From NCBI RefSeq assembly GCF_000024545.1, contig NC_013947.1, positions 5,394,001-5,458,000 of the forward strand: a DNA stretch of 64,000 nucleotides. Reading direction: 5' to 3'. The notes under the pieces are model-generated. The model was not told the origin of the DNA and did no database searches. It saw only the letters and a program-made list of their open reading frames with translations. Position numbers and translations under genes: made by a program. Below are positions 43,362 through 52,017 of the stretch, piece after piece. The stretch comes from Stackebrandtia nassauensis DSM 44728. Its GTDB lineage: Bacteria; Actinomycetota; Actinomycetes; Mycobacteriales; Micromonosporaceae. The first letter of the stretch is position 1, and every line of letters starts with the position of its first letter.

Positions 43362-44648
43362 CTAATTGAACAGTGTGATCGGGTTGACGATGTCAGCGGT
43401 GACCGTCAGGACGGTGAACCCGATCATGATCGCCAACACGGTATACGTCAGCGGCATCAGTTTCATGTAATCGACGCGCCCTGGATCGGGTTTGTTGCGC
43501 TTCTTGGCGATCCAGGATCGGACCTTCTCGAACCACGCGATCGCGATATGGCCGCCATCCATGGGCAGCAACGGAAGCATGTTGAAAACGCCGATGAAGA
43601 AGTTCAGGGTGATGAGCAGGTAGAAGAACATCTCCCACAGGTCGTTCTCCACCATCTCGCCACCGAGTCGGCTGGCGCCAACGACACTCACCGGAGTGTC
43701 CTTGTCGCGTTCCTCACCGAAGATCGAGTTCCACAGCGCCGGGATCTTCTCGGGGATGCGAGTCATCGCCTCGCCCATCTTCACCGCCATGTCACCGGTC
43801 ATGGTGACCGCGGCACCGACGCCGTCGACAGGTCCGTAGGTGACGGTGCCCGGGACGGTGGGGTTCTGCTGCGAGATGCCGACCTGGGTGACCTCCTGGG
43901 TCTTGCCGTCGGTTCCCTTGATCTCCACCGTCTTCGGCGCGACCTTCTTGGTCAGCGTCTTACCGTCGCGCTCGATCGTGAAGGTGGCTTCCTTGCCGGG
44001 GGGCAGCGCCCGGATCGCGTTGATGGCGCACGACCACGACGTCGGGTCGAGCTGCTCGCTGGTGCCGGGAACCCGGCACTCCTCACCGGCGACCTGCTTG
44101 CCCGCGACCTTGATGAGCGTGTCCCCGGATTTCAGTCCGCCCGTCTTGGCGGGCGCTTCGGGGTCCTCGTCCGAGCACTCGGCCCGGCTGGCGTCGGTGA
44201 TGAGACAGTCCGAGACGGTGATCTTCGTGGAAGTGTTGATCTCGTTGGCGAACGCCGGGTTCGGGGCCGCGACGAACGACACCATGATCCACAGGATCAG
44301 GAACCCCAGGATGAAGTGCACCGTCGACCCGGCGGCGAGCACGATCGTGCGCTGCCACACCGGTTTGCGCCAGAAAACCCGGTGCTGCTCCTCGGGAGGG
44401 GTCTGGTCCTCTTCCTCCTCCTGCGGCGTCATCCCGGCGATCTTGACGAAACCGCCCAACGGGATCCACTTCACGCCGTATTCGGTCTCCCCCTTACGGA
44501 ACGAGAACATCGTCGGACCGAACCCGACGAAGAACCGCGTCACCCGCATCCCGAACATCTTCGCGGTGCCCATATGGCCGGCCTCATGGAGGCTGACCGA
44601 GATCAAGATGCCCAGGGCGAACAGCACCAACCCAACGACGTAAGCCAT
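43362..44648 (-). CDS. rseP: Site-2 zinc protease RseP/Rip1 (M50)
   Basis: A 428-residue intramembrane protease. HEAGH (H21, E22, H25) lies in the first TM helix and the third metal ligand Asp in NMLPLLPMDGGHIAI near the C-terminus. Between them are a G-x-G loop (RFFVGFGPTMFSFRKGETEYGVKWIPLGG), a TM (STVHFILGFLILWIMV) and a PDZ-like domain (GGLKSGDTLIKVAGKQVAGEE). Actinobacterial Rip1 cuts anti-sigma factors and cell-division or envelope proteins. It lies between dxr and ispG. Confidence 0.96.
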   Translation of the reverse strand: MAYVVGLVLFALGILISVSLHEAGHMGTAKMFGMRVTRFFVGFGPTMFSFRKGETEYGVKWIPLGGFVKIAGMTPQEEEEDQTPPEEQHRVFWRKPVWQRTIVLAAGSTVHFILGFLILWIMVSFVAAPNPAFANEINTSTKITVSDCLITDASRAECSDEDPEAPAKTGGLKSGDTLIKVAGKQVAGEECRVPGTSEQLDPTSWSCAINAIRALPPGKEATFTIERDGKTLTKKVAPKTVEIKGTDGKTQEVTQVGISQQNPTVPGTVTYGPVDGVGAAVTMTGDMAVKMGEAMTRIPEKIPALWNSIFGEERDKDTPVSVVGASRLGGEMVENDLWEMFFYLLITLNFFIGVFNMLPLLPMDGGHIAIAWFEKVRSWIAKKRNKPDPGRVDYMKLMPLTYTVLAIMIGFTVLTVTADIVNPITLFN

Positions 44649-44684
44649 CTACACCCTCTGCTCTACGGCCGTATCCACCACGGC

Positions 44685-45902
44685 TCACTTCGCCACCCGC
44701 GCGATCCGTTCGCGCGCCGTGTCTCGCGCCCACTTCTCGGCCGCCAGCACGTCATCGACGGTACCTGGTTCGTCAAATCCGGGCGTGGCCGCTAGGACCT
44801 CCGCCACAGTGTCGACGATCCCCAAGAACGGCAGCTCACCCTTAGTGAACGCGTCCACGCACTCCTCGTTCGCCGCGTTGTAGATCGCGGGCAGGCACCG
44901 CCCCGTCCTACCCGCCTCCCGCGCCAGGTTCACCGCCGGAAACGCCTCGTCATCCAACGGGAAGAACTCCCAGGTGTGCGACCGCGTCCAGTCCACGGCC
45001 TTCGCCACCCCCGCCAACCTTCTCGGCCACGCCAGCGCCAACGCGATCGGCAACTTCATGTCGGGCGGCGACGCCTGCGCGATCGTCGACCCGTCCACGA
45101 ACTCCACCATCGAATGAATCACCGACGTCGGATGCACCATCACAGCGATGTCGTCATACCCGATGCCGTACAACTCATGGGCCTCAATGACCTCAAGCGC
45201 CTTGTTCACCATCGTGGCCGAGTTGATCGTCACCACCGGCCCCATGGCCCACGTCGGGTGCGCCAGCGCCTGCTCCACCGTCACATCGGCCAACTCGTCC
45301 CGAGTCCTCCCCCGAAACGGCCCCCCGCTGGCGGTCACGACCAACCGCCGCACCTCCTCGGCCTTCCCACTCCACAGACACTGGGCCAACGCCGAATGCT
45401 CACTGTCCACGGGCACGATCTGCCCCGGCTCGGCCAACCCCCGCACCAACGCCCCACCGGCGACCAGCGACTCCTTGTTGGCCAACGCCAACGTCCGCCC
45501 CGCCTTCAACGCGGCCAACGTGGGCGCCAACCCGATCGACCCCGTAATCCCGTTCAACACGGTGTCACAAGGCCAAGCCGCCAGCTCCTCCATAGCGGTA
45601 GGCCCGGCAATGATCTTCGGCAACCGATACTCGCCCTTGGAATACCCGTTCTTCTCCGCCACAGCGTAAAACGCCAGCTGCAACTCCTGGGCGGCACAAG
45701 ACCGATGAATGGCCACCACATCCACCCCGAGCCCGAGCGCCTGCTCGGCCAACAACCCGGGGTTGGACCCCTGCGCCCCAATCCCCACGATGCGCAACTT
45801 GTCGGGGTTCGCCTGGGCCACCTCGATGGCCTGCGTCCCGATGGAACCGGTGGAACCGAGCAGTACGACGTCACGAGTGGTCACGCGGCCATTGTCGCGC
45901 AA
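44685..45902 (-). CDS. dxr: 1-Deoxy-D-xylulose 5-phosphate reductoisomerase
   Basis: A 405-residue NADPH-dependent enzyme, second step of the MEP pathway. VVLLGSTGSIGTQAIEVAQ (NADPH loop), NKESLVAGGALV, VPVDSEHSALAQCL (metal-binding D/E/E), and VTASGGPFRGRTRDEL are all clear. The start may be ATG 45902 or the in-frame GTG 45884 (VTTRDVV). Upstream of rseP and ispG. It makes MEP from DXP. Confidence 0.98.
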   Translation of the reverse strand: MRDNGRVTTRDVVLLGSTGSIGTQAIEVAQANPDKLRIVGIGAQGSNPGLLAEQALGLGVDVVAIHRSCAAQELQLAFYAVAEKNGYSKGEYRLPKIIAGPTAMEELAAWPCDTVLNGITGSIGLAPTLAALKAGRTLALANKESLVAGGALVRGLAEPGQIVPVDSEHSALAQCLWSGKAEEVRRLVVTASGGPFRGRTRDELADVTVEQALAHPTWAMGPVVTINSATMVNKALEVIEAHELYGIGYDDIAVMVHPTSVIHSMVEFVDGSTIAQASPPDMKLPIALALAWPRRLAGVAKAVDWTRSHTWEFFPLDDEAFPAVNLAREAGRTGRCLPAIYNAANEECVDAFTKGELPFLGIVDTVAEVLAATPGFDEPGTVDDVLAAEKWARDTARERIARVAK

Positions 45903-45959
45903 CGGCCGATCTCGATCTCCGGCCAGGTCCTCGGATGTGGCGAGACCCCGCGCGCGACA

Positions 45960-48248
45960 TCAATCAGCCCCGGACGGCCGCCACCGCCGCGCCTGCCGGA
46001 CCGCGACCTGCCCGGCCCACAGGGACATGGCAGCGGACAGGACGAGCGTGACGATCACGATCGTGGCCACGAGTCCGGGTGAGATGAATCCGGCGAAGTC
46101 AAGCGGTTTGGCCAGCCAGACTCCCACGGCCAGACTGGCCCCGATTCCCAGACACAACGGCAGTGACACAACCCAAGCGGCACCCGTTCGAAACACGGTG
46201 AACCTTCCAGTGAGGACTGTCAGTGGCGCCAGGGACTTGCCATGACGAAGAAACTCAGCGGCCCCCGACAATGCCGCCGCGGCGGCCATGATCGCCACCG
46301 CTATGACGCCGAACAGGAAAACCCACCGCGACTGGTCCCGCAGAGCCGCACTGTAACCCGTGTCGCCAGTCGTGAGCTCGATCTCGGCGCCACTCGGCAA
46401 GTATCGATACGCGGTTTGCTTCATCGTCGGAACATCGATGTCATGTCCTCGTTCGTCGAATATCAGCAACTCCGGGGAGTAACCCCCGGTTTGCGAGGCA
46501 ACGATGTCAACAAGCCGATCGGTGACATCCACTGTCATGACCGGCATGGGTTCCCCTTCATCAATGTGGTCGAGCCCGTGGACAGCCCCGAACGCCACAT
46601 CGCTCAGCCATTGGTCCATCCGTTTCGCGTCGGCGAACTCCACCGACGCCCCGTCCTGACATTTCAGACCGGTCGATCTCAGATCGCCACACGATCCATG
46701 AACCGTCACGAACTCCTCGTCGCCGTCACCGTCGCGTCGGGTCACGGCAATGGGTCTCGAGTGTGGAGACAGCCTGTCGAGAAAGCCTTCGATGTCCGCC
46801 CTCCCGCCGAGTTCAGCACTTTCACTCTCAATCTGTACCGCACCGCGGCCCAGGAGCTCCTGTCGTTGCTCGGCGAACAACGACTGGCTCGCGAATATGC
46901 TCTGCCAGCCGACGGCTTGCAGGAACAGGAACACGCCAATGGTGATGCCAGCGACCATGCGCCCGGTCGCGGGTGAATGCACCGCGGTTCGGCGGCCCGC
47001 CACCAGCTGTCCGGCATTTCGCCGTGCCCGCCCCAGCTTCGCCAGGACACGACCCGACACGATGGTCCCCGCGGCGACGATCGCTGGCAACGTCAGTGCT
47101 GTGCCCACGGTTCCGAGCCACCCGCAGTAGACGTACCGAGGGGTTCCCGGAGCGAACACCAGGTCCGGCAGAAACACCGCGGTGAAGATCATGATCGGGC
47201 ACAGCGCTGCCCACCCCCACGTCAGCGGGCGCATGGAGCCCACGGGCCTGGTACTGGCGCCACCTCGCTTCGCACTGGTGTGACGCCTGTGCCGGTTGGT
47301 CCACACCACCGTGCTCATCACCAGCGCGAACGCCCCCAATATCGCCAGCACGACGTTCACCGCCACGCCTCGCATGTCGGCCGCCGACATCACGTAGCCG
47401 ATCACCGGCACCGGCACGTCGACGAACATGGAGACGGCCGCGGCGCAACCGGTGACCACGGCGCCGGTGGACACCGGACGCCAAGCCTCGCCGATGCTCA
47501 ACCACACCCGGTCTCGACCTCGTCCGCCAAGCGCGGTCACCAGCGCGATGCGTCGATCTCTCAGATGGGAACCGGTTCGCGACGCCACGAACACGAACGC
47601 CAGGGCGGGAGCCACCAGCAATCCGAAGACGAGCAACCGCGGCGACCATTCAGGACGATCGTGGCTGTGGAAGCCGCCCAGCGCCCACTCATCCCTGGTA
47701 TCTCCGAATGCGATCACGCGTGTCACGTTCGGGTCGCCCGGATCGAGACCGTCGCGCGCCCCCACATAGGCCATTCGCTCCATCGGGTCCGTCAAACCGT
47801 CCTGACCGACAGTCCCCACCGGCGTCCCGTACCGCTGCTCGATGTTCTCGGATGTCCCATCCTCCCGCAGCGCGGGTGACAGGAGCACCTCGCCGGGCCC
47901 AGGCCATGTGTCGACACCAGGCGGCTTCGTCGCATTCTCTCCGGGATCGACGACAACCACGTCAAATGTCCGACCGTCCGCCAGACTGTCGTCCCGGAAC
48001 TTCATGAGGACCACGGAATCCGGATCGTCCGTATCCTCCGCCTCCACAGCCAATCTGGCCTGGGTGCGCTCCCAGACACCCGCGTAGCCAGCGTGCACGG
48101 CGACCAGCGACACCAAACCGAGACTCAGCAAGACCGTCGCCAACAGCAGCGAAACGAACCGCACGTCCCCGGACTCACCCCGCCGCCCAGCGACCCGACC
48201 GACGGCCAACAGCCGCCGCGTCAATGATCCTCGTCCGTCCAGCGCCAT
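45960..48248 (-). CDS. FtsX-family ABC permease 2 (tandem paralogue)
   Basis: A 762-residue permease from ATG 48248, two bases after the stop of the paralogue upstream. It has one N-terminal TM (FVSLLLATVLLSLGLVSLVAV), an extracytoplasmic stretch of about 170 residues, a block of TMs (LLVFGLLVAPALAFVFVASRTGSHLRDRRIALVTALGGRGRDRVWLSIGEAWRP) with the FtsX-like R-R-x-x-L-A-x-x-x-x-L-G coupling helix, and later more TMs around a second extracytoplasmic part. It shares N-terminal LTRRLLAVGRVAGRRGESGDVRF with its partner. Last gene in the ATPase-permease-permease operon. Role: macrolide/peptide export or envelope mechanosignalling; not determined. Confidence 0.88.
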   Translation of the reverse strand: MALDGRGSLTRRLLAVGRVAGRRGESGDVRFVSLLLATVLLSLGLVSLVAVHAGYAGVWERTQARLAVEAEDTDDPDSVVLMKFRDDSLADGRTFDVVVVDPGENATKPPGVDTWPGPGEVLLSPALREDGTSENIEQRYGTPVGTVGQDGLTDPMERMAYVGARDGLDPGDPNVTRVIAFGDTRDEWALGGFHSHDRPEWSPRLLVFGLLVAPALAFVFVASRTGSHLRDRRIALVTALGGRGRDRVWLSIGEAWRPVSTGAVVTGCAAAVSMFVDVPVPVIGYVMSAADMRGVAVNVVLAILGAFALVMSTVVWTNRHRRHTSAKRGGASTRPVGSMRPLTWGWAALCPIMIFTAVFLPDLVFAPGTPRYVYCGWLGTVGTALTLPAIVAAGTIVSGRVLAKLGRARRNAGQLVAGRRTAVHSPATGRMVAGITIGVFLFLQAVGWQSIFASQSLFAEQRQELLGRGAVQIESESAELGGRADIEGFLDRLSPHSRPIAVTRRDGDGDEEFVTVHGSCGDLRSTGLKCQDGASVEFADAKRMDQWLSDVAFGAVHGLDHIDEGEPMPVMTVDVTDRLVDIVASQTGGYSPELLIFDERGHDIDVPTMKQTAYRYLPSGAEIELTTGDTGYSAALRDQSRWVFLFGVIAVAIMAAAAALSGAAEFLRHGKSLAPLTVLTGRFTVFRTGAAWVVSLPLCLGIGASLAVGVWLAKPLDFAGFISPGLVATIVIVTLVLSAAMSLWAGQVAVRQARRWRPSGAD

Positions 48249-48250
48249 AG

Positions 48251-50536
48251 TCAGTCCAATCCCGAGGGTCGCCATTGCCGGGCCTGCCGGACCGCGATCT
48301 GGCCCGCCCATACGGACATGGCACCGGAGAGCGCGAGCGTGGTGACCAGGACTGTGGACACGAGTCCAGGCGAGACGAATCCACCCTGGTCAAAGGGTTT
48401 CGCCAGCCAGGTCCCGACCGCGAGGCTCACGACCGTGGCCAGGCACATCGCGAGGGACACCATCCATATGGCATTGACACGGAAAATCCGATAGCCACCT
48501 GTCAGAACGGTCAGCGGCGCCAAGGCTCGGCCGTGCCTGAGAAACTCCGCGACCGCCGACAACGCTGAGGCGGCCGCCGCGATCGACACCGCGACGATCC
48601 CGAGCAACAACGACCAGTTGGATTGATCCCGCTCCGCAGCGCCCACGGTCTCACCGACCAGATCAATGCTCGCGCCCTCGGGCAGAGCCTGATACGCGAC
48701 ACGTTTCAATTCGGGAACATCCAGTTCGCGGCCACGGGTATCGAACAACAGCAGTTTCGGCGAGGAGTCGCCATTCTCCGAGGCCATGACTTTCGCGGAA
48801 TTGGAATCTACATCGGACTCAAGAGGCGAGAAGAATCCATCCATCCCTCCGCCGGTCAATTCTTCTTCCGACACGTACCCGTATATCGCCGTCCGAAGCC
48901 AGGGTTCCAGCCCGGAGATCGCGGCAACGTCTTTCATCACCCCATCGCGACAAGCCAATCCGGCCGACCGGATGTCGCGGCATTCCCCGTGAATCACCTT
49001 GAGGTCATCACCGTCCTCTGTTTCAGCGGTGGTGAGCGCCAGTGAGGCCACGTGCGTTGGCAATCGATCGAGAAAGTCCTGAATCTGTTTCTCTGTCCCG
49101 AGCTCGGACGCCTCGTTCTCAATGTGGACGGCGGAATGCCCGATCTCCTGGCTTGCCCGTTCGGTGGCGATGGATGCCTTGGCCGAGTTTCCCTGCCAGG
49201 CGACGGCTTGCAGAAACACGAATATGCCTACCGTGAGCCCGGCGATCAATCGGGCGGTGGGTCCGAAGTGGTTGGCGATGCGGCGTCCGGCCACCAGCGG
49301 CGCGGGCCGACGCCTTCGCAGTCCAACCCGGGCGAGCGACCAGCCGACGAGAATGGTCGCCGACGCGATGACGGCGGGAAGCGTCACAGCTGTCCCCGCG
49401 ATACTCGCGAACTTGACGAGGATGCTCGGTGGCGTCCGGGGCGGGAACAACACTTCGGAGAAGTACACGGCTGTGGCGACGCACACCGGACACAGGAGCG
49501 CCCACAACCACAATGACCTGCGCACCACCCCGACCGGACGCGTACTGGCGCCACCTCGCCGCGATCGTCGCACTCGCTTGTGTCGGTTGGTGTACACGGT
49601 CGTCGCCAGAACCAGGCATCCCGCCGCCAAGACCGCGGCACCCAGCCAGCCAGCTGATTCACGCAGGTCCGCGGACGAGAGAACGTAGCCGGTCACCGGT
49701 ATCCGCACATCCACGATGGCGGGGACGGCGACCGCGAGTGCCGCCGCGGATGATCCCCAGACCACCGGTCGCCATGCTTCACCGACACTCAGCCAAGCCC
49801 GGTCGCCTCGCCGTCCCCCCAGGGCGGTGATCAGGGCGATGCGGCGATCGCGGGAGTGTGAACCGGTACGCGCCGCCACCAACGTCAACGCCAGTCCGGG
49901 AACCACGACCAGGATCGCCACCAGAAGCTGAAGAGCCCATTTAGGACTGTCGTGGGTGTAGTAGGTACCGCTGAACGGTGGGTCCGTGCTTCCGCCGAAT
50001 CCGGCGATCTCCTGCACCCCGGTGTCGCCGGACGTCAACTCCTCGACGGGATTGACGAAGACCAACCGTTCGGAGGGGTCCGCCAACCCCTCCTGCCCGA
50101 TGGATCCCGCGAGCTTGCCGTAACGCTTCGAGATTCCCTCGGCGGCACCCTCTCGAAGCAGCGCCGGAGAACCGAGGAACTCCCCCGGTTTCGGCCAGCG
50201 CCGAACTCCCGGCGGCACCGGCGCGTCCCGTGACGACGGTGAAACCAGCACCACATCGTACGCCCGGTGATCCTCCAGATCGTCGCTTGTGTACTTCAAC
50301 AACAGGTCGGCTTTCGCGCCCCCGTTCGCGGAGGCGGGAATGGGTGTACGCGCTTGCGCCCGCTCATGTTTGCCGCCATATCCGACATCCACAGCGGCCA
50401 GCGCCGCCAACCCCACGGCGAGGACGAATGTGGCGAGCAGCAAAGCCACGTACCGAACTCCCCCCGACTCACCCCGGCGTCCCGCGACCGTCCCGATCGA
50501 GATCAAGCGGCTCGTCAGCGACCGCTTTCGCATCAC
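48251..50536 (-). CDS. FtsX-family ABC permease 1
   Basis: A 761-residue permease starting MMRKRSLTSRLISIGTVAGRRGESGGVRY. Same order as the gene downstream: a single N-terminal TM, an extracellular domain, a TM block with SRDRRIALITALGGRRGDRAWLSVGEAWRP and HKRVRRSRRGGASTRPVGVVRRSLWLWALLCPV, a second extracellular domain, and three closing TMs (LAPLTVLTGGYRIFRVNAIWMVSLAMC). The start overlaps the ATPase stop by three bases (ATGA). By eye it is clearly homologous to the next permease over its whole length, so the pair arose by tandem duplication and probably forms a heterodimer. Confidence 0.9.
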   Translation of the reverse strand: MMRKRSLTSRLISIGTVAGRRGESGGVRYVALLLATFVLAVGLAALAAVDVGYGGKHERAQARTPIPASANGGAKADLLLKYTSDDLEDHRAYDVVLVSPSSRDAPVPPGVRRWPKPGEFLGSPALLREGAAEGISKRYGKLAGSIGQEGLADPSERLVFVNPVEELTSGDTGVQEIAGFGGSTDPPFSGTYYTHDSPKWALQLLVAILVVVPGLALTLVAARTGSHSRDRRIALITALGGRRGDRAWLSVGEAWRPVVWGSSAAALAVAVPAIVDVRIPVTGYVLSSADLRESAGWLGAAVLAAGCLVLATTVYTNRHKRVRRSRRGGASTRPVGVVRRSLWLWALLCPVCVATAVYFSEVLFPPRTPPSILVKFASIAGTAVTLPAVIASATILVGWSLARVGLRRRRPAPLVAGRRIANHFGPTARLIAGLTVGIFVFLQAVAWQGNSAKASIATERASQEIGHSAVHIENEASELGTEKQIQDFLDRLPTHVASLALTTAETEDGDDLKVIHGECRDIRSAGLACRDGVMKDVAAISGLEPWLRTAIYGYVSEEELTGGGMDGFFSPLESDVDSNSAKVMASENGDSSPKLLLFDTRGRELDVPELKRVAYQALPEGASIDLVGETVGAAERDQSNWSLLLGIVAVSIAAAASALSAVAEFLRHGRALAPLTVLTGGYRIFRVNAIWMVSLAMCLATVVSLAVGTWLAKPFDQGGFVSPGLVSTVLVTTLALSGAMSVWAGQIAVRQARQWRPSGLD

Positions 50537-51231
50537 GAAACGGCCTCCTTGATCGAAACGGTTTCCAGCGCGCCGTCAACGATGCTCACCACGCGATCCG
50601 CTCGTGCCGCCACCGCCAGGTCGTGCGTCACCAGCAGCATTCCGCAGGAGTGGCGTTTGGGCACGTCGAACAACATGCCAGCGGTCTTGTCACGGGCTTC
50701 GGCGTCCAGGGCACCGGTCGGCTCATCGGCCAACAGCAGCACCGGAGAGTTGATGAGCGCTCGGGCCACCGCGGTGCGTTGCCGTTCTCCGCCCGACAGC
50801 GAGGCGCTCGTCTTGGCCTCCGGCACCCCGAGCTCATCCAGCAGCGCCTGAGCGCGCTGGTAGATGTCGGCCGATGCCTTGCGCGCCAACATAGCCGCCA
50901 AGGCGACGTTCTCCACCGGACTGAGCTCCGGCAGCAACTCTCCGAACTGGAACACCATCCCGATCGACTCGGCCCGTGTCTTGGCCAGGCCCCGCGAACC
51001 CAGCTTGGTGATCTCGGTACCGGCCACCCGCACCGAACCCCGATCCGGTCGCAGCAGCCCCAATACACACGACAACAAGGTCGACTTGCCGGAGCCGCTG
51101 GGACCCAGCACCGCCAAGGTCTCCCCAATGGCCACCGACAGCTCCAGTCCGGAGAACAACCGGCGATTGCCGATGGCATAGTCCAGCTCGGTTATTTCCA
51201 GTGCGACACCATCCACATCGCTGTTCCGCAA
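50533..51231 (-). CDS. ABC transporter ATP-binding protein (LolD/MacB type)
   Basis: A 232-residue ATPase. Walker A GPSGSGKST (about residue 44), Q-loop MVFQFGELLPELSPVENVALAAML (LolD/MacB-like), signature LSGGERQRTAVARAL, Walker B VLLLADEPTGALD, H-loop LLVTHDLAVAAR. Size and the Q-loop context match the ATPases that pair with FtsX-type permeases. It is the first gene of a three-gene operon and overlaps permease 1. A 150-bp gap separates it from the small secreted protein gene upstream, which runs the same way. Confidence 0.93.
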   Translation of the reverse strand: MRNSDVDGVALEITELDYAIGNRRLFSGLELSVAIGETLAVLGPSGSGKSTLLSCVLGLLRPDRGSVRVAGTEITKLGSRGLAKTRAESIGMVFQFGELLPELSPVENVALAAMLARKASADIYQRAQALLDELGVPEAKTSASLSGGERQRTAVARALINSPVLLLADEPTGALDAEARDKTAGMLFDVPKRHSCGMLLVTHDLAVAARADRVVSIVDGALETVSIKEAVS

Positions 51232-51385
51232 CGTGAAGCACCTCCCGTATTCCTCGTGACGGGATCGTCACTCATCTATTTGCGTGCACGAGACTGTACA
51301 TTGGCCTCGCTCACCCGACGGCCGAGCTTTCACGCACGGCCAAGGGCGCGCAACCCCATGAGTACCGGTCACGCGCCCCATGGGA

Positions 51386-51802
51386 TCAGGCAGTGAAGTG
51401 CTGGTATCCCGAGCAGTCGTCCTCTTCGTAGTCGAGCTGTATGCAGCCGCGGAACTTGTAGACCTTCCCCTCGGTGAGGTTGAGGTCGTGCACGTCCGTG
51501 GCTCCCTCCTCATACGGCCCCACCAGGGTGCTGAAGCTGGGGGATCCCTTTCTCGCGTACTCCAGGTAGATTCGGTTTCCGGCCGACTTCTGGCGGTAGA
51601 GATAGAACTTGTCGTCCGCGTGCTTGAATTCCACGTACCCGGCGTAATCCGGTTCCCCGAACGTGTACGTGTACACATTGATCTTCTCGTCCGAGCCCCG
51701 AGGCGATGGTCCGTCATCGGCCGCCGCCGGAGTCGACAGCAACCCGACGGTGCCGAGCGCGGCGAGAGTGGTCACCGCTACCGCCCTAATGGTTTTGCGC
51801 AT
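51386..51802 (-). CDS. Small secreted protein of unknown family
   Basis: A 138-residue exported protein; GAAAGGTG eight bases before ATG 51802 sets the start. The signal peptide MRKTIRAVAVTTLAALGTVGLLSTPAAADDG is textbook. The mature 108 residues are acidic and beta-rich (INVYTYTFGEPDYAGYVEFKHADDKFYLYRQ, YLEYARKGSPSFSTLVGPYEEGATDVHDLNL) and hold two Cys (FRGCIQLDYEEDDCSGYQHF) that could form one disulphide. No family recognised. It lies between the SARP gene (divergent) and the ABC operon (same direction). Its upstream region carries the 11-bp-spaced heptamers and the 30-bp palindrome, with TACGTT at 51898-51903 as a candidate -10. Confidence 0.8.
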   Translation of the reverse strand: MRKTIRAVAVTTLAALGTVGLLSTPAAADDGPSPRGSDEKINVYTYTFGEPDYAGYVEFKHADDKFYLYRQKSAGNRIYLEYARKGSPSFSTLVGPYEEGATDVHDLNLTEGKVYKFRGCIQLDYEEDDCSGYQHFTA

Positions 51803-51866
51803 GCGAATGCACCTTTCCGTCATTCTCGAAGGATGGTTCCCCGAACCGATTCCTTGGATTAATCCC

Positions 51867-51896
51867 GTTGAAGTTCTCCCCGGGGAGAACTTCAAC
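51867..51896. promoter_or_regulatory. Perfect 30-bp palindrome in the SARP/secreted-protein intergenic region
   Basis: GTTGAAGTTCTCCCC is directly followed by its exact reverse complement, giving a perfect 30-bp dyad with no spacer. It lies next to the 11-bp-spaced heptamers and just downstream (for the minus-strand gene) of a candidate -10 box. It may be an operator for an unknown dimeric regulator or form a stable leader hairpin for the secreted-protein gene. Confidence 0.75.
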
Positions 51897-51912
51897 CAAC
51901 GTAGGCAGCTAA

Positions 51913-51941
51913 TGCATGATCAACGCATGACAATCGCATGG
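51913..51941. promoter_or_regulatory. SARP-box-like heptamer repeats (11-bp period)
   Basis: Three heptamers, TGCATGA (51913), CGCATGA (51924) and CGCATGG (51935), begin exactly 11 bases apart. Direct heptamers spaced by one helical turn of 11 bp are the known binding-site form of SARP regulators, and a SARP gene starts 77 bases away. Read on the minus strand, the last heptamer is nine bases from TACGTT (51898-51903), close to the SARP-box to -10 spacing. Confidence 0.6.
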
Positions 51942-52017
51942 GGACTGTCCTGCTCCTGTTGACACACCGCTATAGCCTGGCGCGCACGGTGTTTCAGCTT
52001 GCCCACGGGAGGAATTC

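Noticed and set aside
51913-51941. The three heptamers considered as a CRISPR or transposon end.
   Set aside because: Units are seven bases with four-base gaps, far too short; a regulator site fits better.
51959-51976. TTGACA at 51959 and TATAGC at 51971 as a sigma-70 promoter of the SARP gene.
   Set aside because: Only six bases separate them instead of about 17; TATAGC alone could still be a -10.
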